Of a stretch of 22,045 bases of DNA, positions 1-7,252 are shown in pieces (within the stretch, counting starts at the first letter, position 1; each line of letters starts with the position of its first letter). The position numbers and the translations under genes are program-made. The DNA is from DATEJJ01 sp039649115 (GTDB taxonomy: Bacteria > Actinomycetota > Actinomycetes > Mycobacteriales > Micromonosporaceae). The DNA lies in contig JBBWZQ010000048.1 of assembly GCA_039649115.1 (NCBI GenBank), positions 1 through 22,045 on the forward strand, read 5' to 3'. Under the pieces are notes generated by a model that saw nothing but the letters and a program-made list of their open reading frames with translations, did no database searches and was not told the DNA's origin.

Positions 1-703
1 CGGGGTGCCGGAAATGCTTGACCCCGGTGTGGTGCAGCCGCACGTCGTGGCCGGCCCACCGGGTGCGGAATTCGTCGCTGCGGGTGGCGAGTTCGCCGAC
101 AAGATCGGACAGGGACCGGTCGTGGGGGGCCCGGCCGGCCTCGGTGCGCAGCAGGTTCACGGTGGTGCTGGCCGCGGCGTCCCAGTCGGGGTAGAACTCG
201 GTGGCGCGGGGGTCGAGGAACGCGAACCGGGCGAGGTTCGGCGGCCGCACCGGGGTGTCGAACACCGGCGCGTAGACCGCCCGGCCCAGCCGGTTCGCGG
301 CCAGGATGTCCAGCCGGCCGTTGCGGACGAACGCCGGCGCGTCGGTCATCGCGTCGAGCAGCTGCCGCACACCCGGCCGCACCTCCCGCGGGGTGGCACG
401 GCGGCGGGTGCGTGGCGTGGTGTTCGCCGCGCGGGCCAGGTCGAACAGGTGCGCGGTTTCGGCTTCGTCGAGTCGCAGTGCGCGGGCGATCGCGTCGAGC
501 ACGCTGTCGGAGACCCCGGTGAGGTTGCCGCGTTCCACCCGGACGTAGTAGTCGGGGCTGACCCCGGCCAGCAGGGCGACTTCCGCCCGGCGCAGTCCGG
601 GGACGCGCCGGGCGCCGCCGTAGGCGGGCAGGCCGGCCTGCTGCGGGGTGATCCTGGCTCTGCGGGAGGCCAGGAACTGGCGAACGTCGGTCCTGCTGTC
701 CAC
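1..703 (-). CDS. XRE-family regulator with MmyB-like ligand-binding domain (3' end outside window)
   Basis: Probable DNA-binding transcriptional regulator. The frame runs from a GTG at 703 off the window edge, so only the first 234 codons are visible. Residues about 5-75 form an XRE-type helix-turn-helix with the signature GLRRAEVALLAGVSPDYYVR, which is diagnostic for the actinobacterial MmyB-like group. From about residue 105 the MmyB-like ligand-binding domain begins (LLDAMTDAPAFVRNGRLDIL, then AANRLGRAVY and FLDPRATEFYPDW). Family members are usually about 270-290 residues, so 40-50 residues are missing. They often regulate a divergently transcribed oxidoreductase, but no such gene lies next to this one. 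The GTG start is preferred because it puts the N-terminus at the usual DVRQFLASRR position; no strong ribosome binding site is visible. The target is unknown. Confidence 0.88.
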   Translation of the reverse strand, partial: MDSRTDVRQFLASRRARITPQQAGLPAYGGARRVPGLRRAEVALLAGVSPDYYVRVERGNLTGVSDSVLDAIARALRLDEAETAHLFDLARAANTTPRTRRRATPREVRPGVRQLLDAMTDAPAFVRNGRLDILAANRLGRAVYAPVFDTPVRPPNLARFAFLDPRATEFYPDWDAAASTTVNLLRTEAGRAPHDRSLSDLVGELATRSDEFRTRWAGHDVRLHHTGVKHFRHP

Positions 704-893
704 CCATCGAGGCTACGTCCGGGTACGCGGGCCAGAGGGGTCCTGTCATTACTTGTCTCAGCCGCACCTCTGACGTCCGTGTCGCCTCGGGTTTGATGGC
801 TCGGATGTCGATGCCGGCGGCGCCGGCCGGGCACTGGCAGGAAGGCTTACGACAGGCCCTCCCGGCACTCGTGCCCGCATGTTGTTCCGGGGC

Positions 894-1361
894 TCAGATC
901 CAACCGGCGGTCGAGGCGATGCGGATCGCGTCGACGCGGTTGCGCGCGTTGAGCTTCATGACGATCTTCGTCAGGTAGTTGCGGACGGTACCGACGGACA
1001 CGTGCATGGCCGCCGCGATCTCCGGCGGTTCGGCGCCACCGGCGGCCAGCCGCAACACCTGGATCTCCCGGCCGGAAAGCGGATTCTCCCCGATGTCCCA
1101 CGCGGTCAGGGCCAGTTGCGGGTCGACGATCCGCCGGCCTGACGCGACCTCGCGCACCGCCTGGACGAGGCGCTCGTAGGGGGAGTCCTTCAGCAGGAAG
1201 CCGGCCACAGACACGGACAGCGCCCGGCGCAAGGTGCCAGGGCGGCCCATGCCGGTGAGGATCAAGGTGCGGCAGCTGGGTAGTCTCGCGTGCAGCTCCT
1301 GGGCCGCGGACAGGCCGTCCAGCACCGGCAGGTCGACATCGATGATGGCGAGCGGACACGG
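894..1361 (-). pseudogene. Headless LuxR/NarL-type response regulator fragment
   Basis: The reading frame encodes the second half of a NarL/FixJ-type receiver domain followed by a complete LuxR-type helix-turn-helix. It opens with LAIIDVDLPVLDGLSAAQEL, where the first D of DVD is at the usual phospho-acceptor position. FLLKDSP follows, with the conserved switch lysine. The output domain reads ENPLSGREIQVLRLAAGG and ends in VGTVRNYLTKIVMKLNARNR. An in-frame TGA (1362-1364) lies just upstream of the phospho-acceptor strand, so beta1, the acidic pocket and alpha1-alpha2 (about 50 residues) are absent. The only in-frame start nearby is the GTG at 1325, which would begin after the Asp. No partner kinase is present. 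I read it as a 5'-deleted pseudogene of a DesR-like regulator; a free LuxR-type DNA-binding protein made from the internal GTG cannot be excluded. Confidence 0.75.
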
Positions 1362-1370
1362 TCAAGCTGA

Positions 1371-1397
1371 CGGCGGGGCACACCGTTGCCCCAGCCG
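1371..1397 (-). terminator. Hairpin immediately after the small zinc-ribbon gene
   Basis: The arms GGGGCA/TGCCCC are separated by 6 nt. The stem is extended by CGGC/GCCG across a single bulged A. It begins 3 nt after the TAG of the gene at 1401-1634 and has no U-tract, as is common in actinobacteria. It also marks the junction with the truncated response-regulator fragment. Confidence 0.5.
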
Positions 1398-1400
1398 CCG

Positions 1401-1634
1401 CTACAGGCGACTCGGCGCGTGGTGGCGATTGGTGGGGCACGACCAGCGGCCAACGGTCCAGCCTGCCCCGAAGGGGTTGTTGAGACTCGCATCCTGGCGT
1501 ACCCGGTCGTAGGTGACACCGGTTCCGCACACCGGGCATGCCGCACGCGGCAGCTGAGCAAACTGATCGTCGCTGTAGACGCCGCGGAGGCCGTCGACGA
1601 GCCCGGACTCTGCATTGGCTCGAACGGGGTCCAC
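1401..1634 (-). CDS. Small zinc-ribbon-like hypothetical protein (77 aa)
   Basis: I do not recognise a named family. The 77-residue product contains CPVCGTGVTYDRV and then GWTVGRWSCPTNRHH. The C-x2-C plus C-x4-HH arrangement suggests a small zinc-binding ribbon. SLNNPFGAGWTVGRW between the two knuckles is non-repetitive and reads as genuine protein. The GTG at 1634 is chosen because GGAG lies 7 nt upstream; TTG at 1706 and GTG at 1700 are in-frame alternatives that would add about 22-24 residues. A hairpin directly follows the stop, which supports a real gene end. It is downstream of, and co-directional with, the secreted glycosidase gene, but a terminator-like hairpin separates them. Short length keeps confidence moderate. 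Confidence 0.5.
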   Translation of the reverse strand: MDPVRANAESGLVDGLRGVYSDDQFAQLPRAACPVCGTGVTYDRVRQDASLNNPFGAGWTVGRWSCPTNRHHAPSRL

Positions 1635-1746
1635 TACGCACTCCAATCGTTGGTTGCGGGTCAACGCCCGGCAATGGTTCAACCCGGCACCGCTTGACAC
1701 CCTCAACCTACCCGAGCCTCGTCGCGCTCCCGCCTCTGCACCCTAC

Positions 1747-1768
1747 CCCGGCGTTTCTGGGCGCCGGG
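1747..1768 (-). terminator. Putative terminator of the distal glycosidase gene
   Basis: CCCGGCG and CGCCGGG form a perfect 7-bp stem with an 8-nt loop. It starts 2 nt beyond the TGA of the gene ending at 1771. There is no U-run, so it fits the L-shaped hairpin terminators common in actinobacteria. Confidence 0.6.
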
Positions 1769-1770
1769 CG

Positions 1771-3579
1771 TCAGGTGAGTTCGATGTAGTCCAGCTCGAC
1801 AGATCCGGTGCCACCGGCGAAGAACGGCGCGCCCTTGGCGAGGCGGATCACATTGTACCCGGCCTTCAGGTTCACCGTGGTGCTGACGGTGTTGCCGAAC
1901 TGGCCCCAGCCGGAGGTGGCCGGGTAGCTGACGGTGCTCCAGGCCCCGCCGTTGTAGGCCAGCCCCTGGGTCGCCGTGGCGCCGCCGCCGTTGGCGTACC
2001 CGATCCTCATGGTGTAGGTCCGGGCGGCGGGCACGTTGACGATGTAGTCGACGTAGCTGTCGTTGCGTGGGTCGCAGCAGTTGTCGATGCTCCCCACATA
2101 GCCTCCGTTGGACGCGCTGGAACTGCTCAGCCGCCGGGCCCGATAGACGGACGCGTTCTCGGCCTCGTACCGCTGCTGGTAGGCCGGCACCCCGCCGGCC
2201 GGCTGGATGACCAGGTGGTAGGCGCGGTCCGCGGTCATGTTGGGTACCTGCACCAGCAGTTCGCCGCCGGAAACGCGGTAGGTGGCGGTGGAGATGGTGG
2301 TCGGTGCGCTGACGGCGGTGAAGCGGTCGGGAGTCCGCGTCGACTCCAGCGTCGCCTGCACGCTGCCGCCCAGCGCGCCGATCCCGGTCACCCGCACGGT
2401 GTTGGTGCCGGAGTCGTCGCCGAGGGCGATGGTGACTATCTTGCGGGTGCTGTCGTAGGCGGCGAAGCCGTCGAGGCCGGTCTGCGCCGGTGGTGTGGTG
2501 GCGATCATGTTGCCGGCCATGTCGCCGTACCACTTGTACAGCCACCAGGTGCCGGTGGGTTGGGTGTTGTTGACGGTCAGGCCGTTGACGGTGCCGTACT
2601 CGAACCAGAAGGCACGGTCGGCGGAGGAGACGCCGGCGCGTTCGAGCTTGGCGATGTAGTTGGCGACCCGGCCGGGTACGTCGACCTCGTCGGTCCAGGC
2701 GTACTCGTTGATGGCGATGGGGCGCGGGCTGATGCCCAGGGACGATTCCATCGACCGGTACGCGGCCACGTGCGCGGCGATGCTGGCCGAGCTGTGGCCC
2801 AGTTCGTGCCAGATCACCACGTCGGGCAGCGCGTTGTTGGCTTTGGCGTTGGACAGGAACGACTGCATGAACGACGGGTTCCAGCCCGACGTGCCCGGTC
2901 CGACGATCGGGGTGATGGTGTCGTGGGCGCGGATTTCCCGGTAGGTGCGTACCCAGCCGTCGTTGAAACTGCCGGCGTGGGTGGTGTCCCAGGTCCAGTC
3001 GGGCTCGTTCCAGATCTCCCAGCCGGCGATGTCGCTCACCGAGGTGGCGTTCAGCCGCGCCTGCACCATGGTGTCCACCTTGGACAACCAGTCGGACCAG
3101 CTGACCCACCTGTACGGGAAGTCCGGGTAGATGTCCGGCATCCGGATGAACTGTGCCGCGCCGACCCGGTCGGCCTGCGCGGCGACCAGCAACGCGTCAC
3201 CGCCGGGTGGCTGCCCGTTGGGCCTCTGCCCCACCCCCGGTGCCGGCTGGGTCAGCGTGTTCATCTTGATGGGCAGCAGTGCGGAGTCGGCCGGCCGGTT
3301 GTTCTCCGCCAACGCGTACAACCCACCAGACGCCACATGAGTCACCGCACGCGACGGAGAACCGACCGCGACGCTCAGCACCTTCCCGACCGGCGCCGAC
3401 GGCGGTGCCGCGGGCGGGCTGCCCCCGGTCGACGGGCTGGCCGACACGCTTCCGGTACAGGTGACGCCGTCGAGCCTGACCTGGCAGCCCGCCGCCGCCT
3501 GCGCGTTGCCCACCACAAGTACCGGCAGCAGCGTGGCGGCCACACCCGCCGCGGACGTGATCACCCAACGTCGCCTCAT
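1771..3579 (-). CDS. Secreted clan GH-A (GH39-like) glycoside hydrolase with C-terminal CBM6/35-like module
   Basis: 602-residue secreted enzyme. Residues 1-29 are a Sec signal peptide (MRRRW, hydrophobic core, NAQAAA). A short stub with Cys32 and Cys40 and a Ser/Pro-rich linker to about residue 64 follow. The (beta/alpha)8 catalytic domain spans about 75-355. Candidate acid/base is Glu192 in WEIWNEPDW and candidate nucleophile Glu292 in AINEY; WHEL (257-260) lies between them. A beta-sandwich domain (about 365-465) ends in AYHLVIQPAGG, then one CBM6/35-like module (471-602) starts YEAENAS and ends VELDYIELT. It is a clear paralogue of the larger upstream enzyme (shared FPY, NEPD, WHEL, NEY and WWLYKWY blocks). 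The ATG at 3579 has GGAAGGA 8 nt upstream, so an in-frame GTG at 3675 is rejected. It has its own promoter and operator. The activity is unknown; an arabinofuranosidase- or arabinan-type role is inferred from the neighbouring GH127. Confidence 0.88.
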   Translation of the reverse strand: MRRRWVITSAAGVAATLLPVLVVGNAQAAAGCQVRLDGVTCTGSVSASPSTGGSPPAAPPSAPVGKVLSVAVGSPSRAVTHVASGGLYALAENNRPADSALLPIKMNTLTQPAPGVGQRPNGQPPGGDALLVAAQADRVGAAQFIRMPDIYPDFPYRWVSWSDWLSKVDTMVQARLNATSVSDIAGWEIWNEPDWTWDTTHAGSFNDGWVRTYREIRAHDTITPIVGPGTSGWNPSFMQSFLSNAKANNALPDVVIWHELGHSSASIAAHVAAYRSMESSLGISPRPIAINEYAWTDEVDVPGRVANYIAKLERAGVSSADRAFWFEYGTVNGLTVNNTQPTGTWWLYKWYGDMAGNMIATTPPAQTGLDGFAAYDSTRKIVTIALGDDSGTNTVRVTGIGALGGSVQATLESTRTPDRFTAVSAPTTISTATYRVSGGELLVQVPNMTADRAYHLVIQPAGGVPAYQQRYEAENASVYRARRLSSSSASNGGYVGSIDNCCDPRNDSYVDYIVNVPAARTYTMRIGYANGGGATATQGLAYNGGAWSTVSYPATSGWGQFGNTVSTTVNLKAGYNVIRLAKGAPFFAGGTGSVELDYIELT

Positions 3580-3648
3580 TGTCGCCGTCCTTCCGCAGGG
3601 CGGGCACCGGCCGCGCCGGTCCGTGTGGGCGTCCGGCCCCGGCCGCCA

Positions 3649-3664
3649 CCGAAAAGCTTTTCGG
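3649..3664. promoter_or_regulatory. LacI-type operator O1 (perfect 16-bp palindrome)
   Basis: CCGAAAAGCTTTTCGG is a perfect palindrome located 1 nt downstream of the predicted -10 box for the gene starting at 3579, so a bound repressor would cover the transcription start. It matches the site at 12484-12499 at 14 of 16 positions. The adjacent LacI-family regulator is the obvious candidate ligand. Confidence 0.75.
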
Positions 3665-3665
3665 C

Positions 3666-3694
3666 ACTTAACCATCTATCCTCATCAACGTCAA
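3666..3694 (-). promoter_or_regulatory. Candidate sigma-70-type promoter of the distal glycosidase gene
   Basis: On the minus strand TTGACG (3694-3689) is followed after 17 nt by TTAAGT (3671-3666). The -35 is good and the -10 is poor. The call leans on the identical position relative to the operator seen at the stronger promoter at 12501-12530. Confidence 0.5.
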
Positions 3695-3716
3695 GGGGCG
3701 CACCGCCACAGCCGGT

Positions 3717-3804
3717 GTCAACGGTTTTCCGGCTGGTCGGTGGTGCGGAACGCCTGTTGCGCCCGGCTGGGGAAGTTTCATGCCAGCGTCAACGTTTTCC
3801 GGCT
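3717..3804. repeat. Pair of direct repeats GTCAACG(G)TTTTCCGGCT
   Basis: GTCAACGGTTTTCCGGCT (3717-3734) recurs as GTCAACGTTTTCCGGCT (3788-3804), differing by one inserted G, with start positions 71 nt apart. Both lie upstream of the promoter of the gene at 3579. The AACGTTTTCC core resembles half of a classical LacI/GalR-family operator, so these could be auxiliary sites for this or another regulator. The function is unproven. Confidence 0.45.
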
Positions 3805-3823
3805 CGGTTGCCCGTCCGCACCT

Positions 3824-3854
3824 CCGGGTGCCGGCCTTGCCGGCGGGCGCCCGG
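3824..3854 (-). terminator. Candidate terminator after the large multimodular glycosidase
   Basis: GCCGGC-CTT-GCCGGC forms the top of a stem that continues, across a small internal bulge, as CCGGG/CCCGG. It lies about 17 nt after the stop of the gene ending at 3871 and separates the main operon from the distal paralogue's promoter region. Confidence 0.45.
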
Positions 3855-3870
3855 AAGGGCGGGCGAGCGT

Positions 3871-6800
3871 TCAGTGGCTGGCGACGGCCGGGACCTGGAG
3901 GGGTGCCAGCGCAACGCTGTCGAGGTTGGGAGCGGTACTCGATCGCAGCGGCGAGCCGACGCCGTTGCTGCCCGAGTAGATGACGCCCACGGTGGTGCCG
4001 TCGTAGTTGTACTGCTGGTTGGCGATGAACGTGATGGTGTTCGTGCCCTTCTTGAGGGTGACCGGTATGGCGAGCGTCCAGAACTGGTTCCAGCTGAACG
4101 TGTTCGCGAAGTTGACGTGTCGCGTCGGCCCGCCGTTGACGCTGATGTCCACCGGCGCGGTCATGAGATCCGGGTTGTAGTGGGTCGCGTTGAGTTCGGT
4201 GTCATTGGCGAACCGGACGGTCATCGCGTACCGGCCGGGCAGCGGCGCGTGCACGGTGAGGGCGAGCGCGTTGGCCGGTCCGTCGCCGATGCCGGTGACC
4301 ACGCCGCCGTCGGCCTGGCTGTAGCTGTTGTCGACCTTCGCCGTGCCGGTCAGCGTGCCGGCCTCGGCCTGGTACCTGGTGACGACGGGCTGCGGGGCCG
4401 TGACCGGGGTGGCGGTCAGCTTGTCGAGCACCAGGCGGCCGAGCTGTCCGGTGACGGTGACCTTGTTGACGCCGTACCGCAGGTACACGCGCGCCGATTC
4501 GGTGAGCCAGCCGGAGCGGTCGATGCCGGTGGGGAACAGCGTCACGTCCTGGTCGTTCACGCTCGTGCGCGCCGTGCCGAGGAGCCTGGCGCGCAGCGAC
4601 AGATCGGTGTAGCCGTCGGTGGCGGAGTAGACCCAGAAGGTCGTGCTCTGCCCGCGCCCCAGGTCGACGGCGCCGGCCCCGGACTGGCCCTGCCGGCGGT
4701 AGTCGGTACCCGCGCCGTGCAGATCGGCCTGCTCGGCCTCGTACCCGGTCGAGTTCTGGACCGCCGGGTCCGTCAACTGGAGGTCGATCTTGTCGATGAT
4801 GGCGTCGCCGTTGGTGGCCGCGCCGTCAGCGCCCACAGTGGACAGGCTGATGTCGTGCGAGCCCGCGGTGAGGTGCACGGTGGTGTCCGCGTGGTTCCAG
4901 ATCGCCCACCCGTACTCCGCCGGTAGGTACACCTGTTGCGGCGCCCCGCCATCGACCCGGACGAAGATGTTGGTGGGTCCGGTGACGTTGTAGTTGTGCG
5001 CGAAGCTGCTCTCGAAGATGGACAGGTTGTAGTCCGCGGTGCTCGGCACGTCCGGGTGGAACGTGATGACCGTGGACGATCCGGTGCGCAGCCCACCCAC
5101 ATCCTGGTTGTTGGAGGTGGCCAGGCCGAAGAGGTTGCCACCGGTACCCTCGGTGTTGATGTTCCACCCCGACCCGGTGAGGGCCGCGTCCTCCGCCTCG
5201 TAGCTGTGCGTCCAGGTCGCGTCGGCCCGGGTGGCCGAACCGGTGCCACCCGGCGACAGGATGATCTGGTACGCGCTGGTCGCGGGCGGCAACTGCGGCG
5301 CCGAGACGACAGTCGCGTCGTGCCCGTTGCCCGACGAGTCGGCAGCGGTGGCACCGCCCGCCTCGTCGAAGCGGTACGAGGCGACGTCGCCGGCGCCCTG
5401 CTGCCCGCCGGCGAGGGCTGCCACGTCGTCACCGCTCAGCGCGCGGCTGTAGATCTGGAAGTCGTCGACCGTGCCGTCCAGGTACGGGTCGCTGTACTGG
5501 GACTTGCCGATCCAGTTCTGGGTGGTGGCGCCGAGACTGGACGGGTGCAGGGTCATGTCGGGGTTGGTTCCGACCGCCTGCCCGTTGACGTACAGCGTCC
5601 CGGTGCTGCCGGACAGGGTGACGGCAACGTGCGACCAGGTGTTGAGCGGGAGCGTGCCGGTACCGTTGATCCGCTGCTCGCCGCCGCCGCCGCTGGTGGT
5701 GATGGCGAACCGCAGCTGGCTGCCTGAGTTCAGGGTCAGGAACATGTTGGCCGCGGGGCCGTTGCCGAAGTCGAACAACCGTGACCAGGTGGAGTTCTGC
5801 GCCGGGTTCACCCAGGCGGACACGGTGAAGTCGGTGAGGTTGCTGACGATGCCGCCGGGCAGGGTGACGTATTCACCGTTTCCGCACAGGGCCAGGGCGT
5901 TGCCGAGCTTGCCGGTGACCCGGTTGCCGGTGGCGGCGCAGCCGGTGACGGCCGGTGGGGTGCCGTTGTCGATGGGCAGGGTGACCGTGCCGTCGGCGCC
6001 GACCGGGAGGTCCTTGTCGAGCACCCGGGCCGGCTGCGCCGCGGCGCCGACCATGCCACTCCACCGGTCCTGCTCGACGGTGGCGTGGACGGTGCTGCCG
6101 AACACCGCCGGGCTGATGTTCTTCACGGTCACCGCGCTCTGGCCGGGTGGGCCGCCGCCCAGGACGACCCGCGCCTGCCGTTTGGTTGAGTCCATTGTGG
6201 CCAGTGCCTGCAGGGTGTTGTCCGCGTTGCCCTGGGAGGGGGTGACCTGGACGGTCTGGCCGGTCATCGCGGAGTACCAACGGTAGAGCCACCACTGGGC
6301 GTTGGGCACGTTCTGCTGTGCCGCCGAATCGCCGAGCGAGCCGTTGATGTTCCAGTACGGGAGGTCGCCGTCCACTTTGGTGTCTTCCAGCGCGGACAGC
6401 CAGGAGACCATCGCTCCCGGGTTGGTGAGCTGGTAGCGGGCCGCGTACTCGTTGAGGTTGACCGGCAGCGGTGCGATCCCGAGCTGCCTCTCCAGTGCCC
6501 GGTACGCGGGGACGTTCGTCCGGACGTGCGAGGGTACCGACAGCTCGTGCCAGGTCATCACGTCGGGCAGGCAACCGTTGGCCTTGCAGAAGGTGAGGAA
6601 GGTGGCGAACGTGGCCGGGTAGTACCCGGTCAGGTTCGGCCCGGCGACGCGTGCCTGCGGCCACCGGCCCTTGAGGTACCGGTAGGTCTGCAACCATTCG
6701 GCGTCGTACGCGTCGAGGGTGGCCTGGTTGCCGACCATGCCACCGAACCAGTTGGCGTCCGGCTCGTTGTACGGAACCAGCACGATGTGGTCCCGGTACG

Positions 6801-7236
6801 GGGAGGTGAGCACCTGGTCCACCTCGGTCTTGAGGTACCCCTGGTACTCGGCGTAGCTGGTGCGCTCGTACGGGAAGTTGCGGTACACGTCCGTCATGTA
6901 GACGAACACGTCGCGCCCGCCGCTGGCCAGGAACGGTCCGGCCACCTCCAGGGCGTCCGACCCGGGGTGCTGCTGGCCGTCCTGTGCCTTGGTGTCGGTG
7001 GTCTGCAGGCCCATGCCACGGATCAGGTTGTCGCTCGGTACGCCCTGGTCGTACAGGCCGTACAAGGCACCGGAGGCGCCACCGCGGAACGCGCCGGTGG
7101 CGGCGGCGAGGTCGACGGTGACTGTGGTCGCCGGGCTTTCCGGGGCGGCGGCCGCGCCGCGGCCGGCTCCACCGGTCAGCAGCGCGGCGGCCAGCGTGGC
7201 GATGACGAATACGGATCGGATTCTGGGGGTGTGCAT
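3871..7236 (-). CDS. Secreted multimodular clan GH-A (GH39-like) glycoside hydrolase with inserted LamG and three CBM6/35-like modules
   Basis: 1121-residue secreted enzyme. Residues 1-31 are a signal peptide. The GH-A barrel spans about 45-330. Glu158 in PYNEPD is the likely acid/base and Glu263 in NLNEY the likely nucleophile; WHELS is at 229-233. A beta-sandwich domain follows and is interrupted at about 425-651 by a LamG/concanavalin-like domain (LGNALALCGNGEYVTLP, WSHVAVTL, LDGTVDDFQIYSRALS). The host domain resumes at ATSAYQIILSPGG. Three CBM6/35-like modules begin YEAEDA (679), YEAEQA (832) and YQAEAG (955). The last carries a long insertion and ends LDSVALAPL. The ATG has GGAGGAA 4 nt upstream, and 16 nt separate the gene from the upstream permease, so it is the distal member of the GH127-transporter operon. 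It is paralogous to the enzyme at 1771-3579. The exact substrate is unknown; the modules suggest attachment to an insoluble plant polysaccharide. Confidence 0.88.
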   Translation of the reverse strand: MHTPRIRSVFVIATLAAALLTGGAGRGAAAAPESPATTVTVDLAAATGAFRGGASGALYGLYDQGVPSDNLIRGMGLQTTDTKAQDGQQHPGSDALEVAGPFLASGGRDVFVYMTDVYRNFPYERTSYAEYQGYLKTEVDQVLTSPYRDHIVLVPYNEPDANWFGGMVGNQATLDAYDAEWLQTYRYLKGRWPQARVAGPNLTGYYPATFATFLTFCKANGCLPDVMTWHELSVPSHVRTNVPAYRALERQLGIAPLPVNLNEYAARYQLTNPGAMVSWLSALEDTKVDGDLPYWNINGSLGDSAAQQNVPNAQWWLYRWYSAMTGQTVQVTPSQGNADNTLQALATMDSTKRQARVVLGGGPPGQSAVTVKNISPAVFGSTVHATVEQDRWSGMVGAAAQPARVLDKDLPVGADGTVTLPIDNGTPPAVTGCAATGNRVTGKLGNALALCGNGEYVTLPGGIVSNLTDFTVSAWVNPAQNSTWSRLFDFGNGPAANMFLTLNSGSQLRFAITTSGGGGEQRINGTGTLPLNTWSHVAVTLSGSTGTLYVNGQAVGTNPDMTLHPSSLGATTQNWIGKSQYSDPYLDGTVDDFQIYSRALSGDDVAALAGGQQGAGDVASYRFDEAGGATAADSSGNGHDATVVSAPQLPPATSAYQIILSPGGTGSATRADATWTHSYEAEDAALTGSGWNINTEGTGGNLFGLATSNNQDVGGLRTGSSTVITFHPDVPSTADYNLSIFESSFAHNYNVTGPTNIFVRVDGGAPQQVYLPAEYGWAIWNHADTTVHLTAGSHDISLSTVGADGAATNGDAIIDKIDLQLTDPAVQNSTGYEAEQADLHGAGTDYRRQGQSGAGAVDLGRGQSTTFWVYSATDGYTDLSLRARLLGTARTSVNDQDVTLFPTGIDRSGWLTESARVYLRYGVNKVTVTGQLGRLVLDKLTATPVTAPQPVVTRYQAEAGTLTGTAKVDNSYSQADGGVVTGIGDGPANALALTVHAPLPGRYAMTVRFANDTELNATHYNPDLMTAPVDISVNGGPTRHVNFANTFSWNQFWTLAIPVTLKKGTNTITFIANQQYNYDGTTVGVIYSGSNGVGSPLRSSTAPNLDSVALAPLQVPAVASH

Positions 7237-7252
7237 TGGTTCCTCCAGCGGA

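Noticed and set aside
813..827. GCCGGC-GGC-GCCGGC hairpin after the response-regulator fragment
   Set aside because: A 6-bp stem of this kind is common by chance at this GC content and it lies 67 nt past the stop; not firm enough to call a terminator.
1615..4926. Very long plus-strand open frame (over 1,100 codons) opposite the two glycosidase genes
   Set aside because: Its translation is low-complexity Gly/Val/Arg/Ala/Asp-rich sequence, mirrors the complementary strand of clearly coding genes, and crosses the promoter and operator region at 3649-3694.
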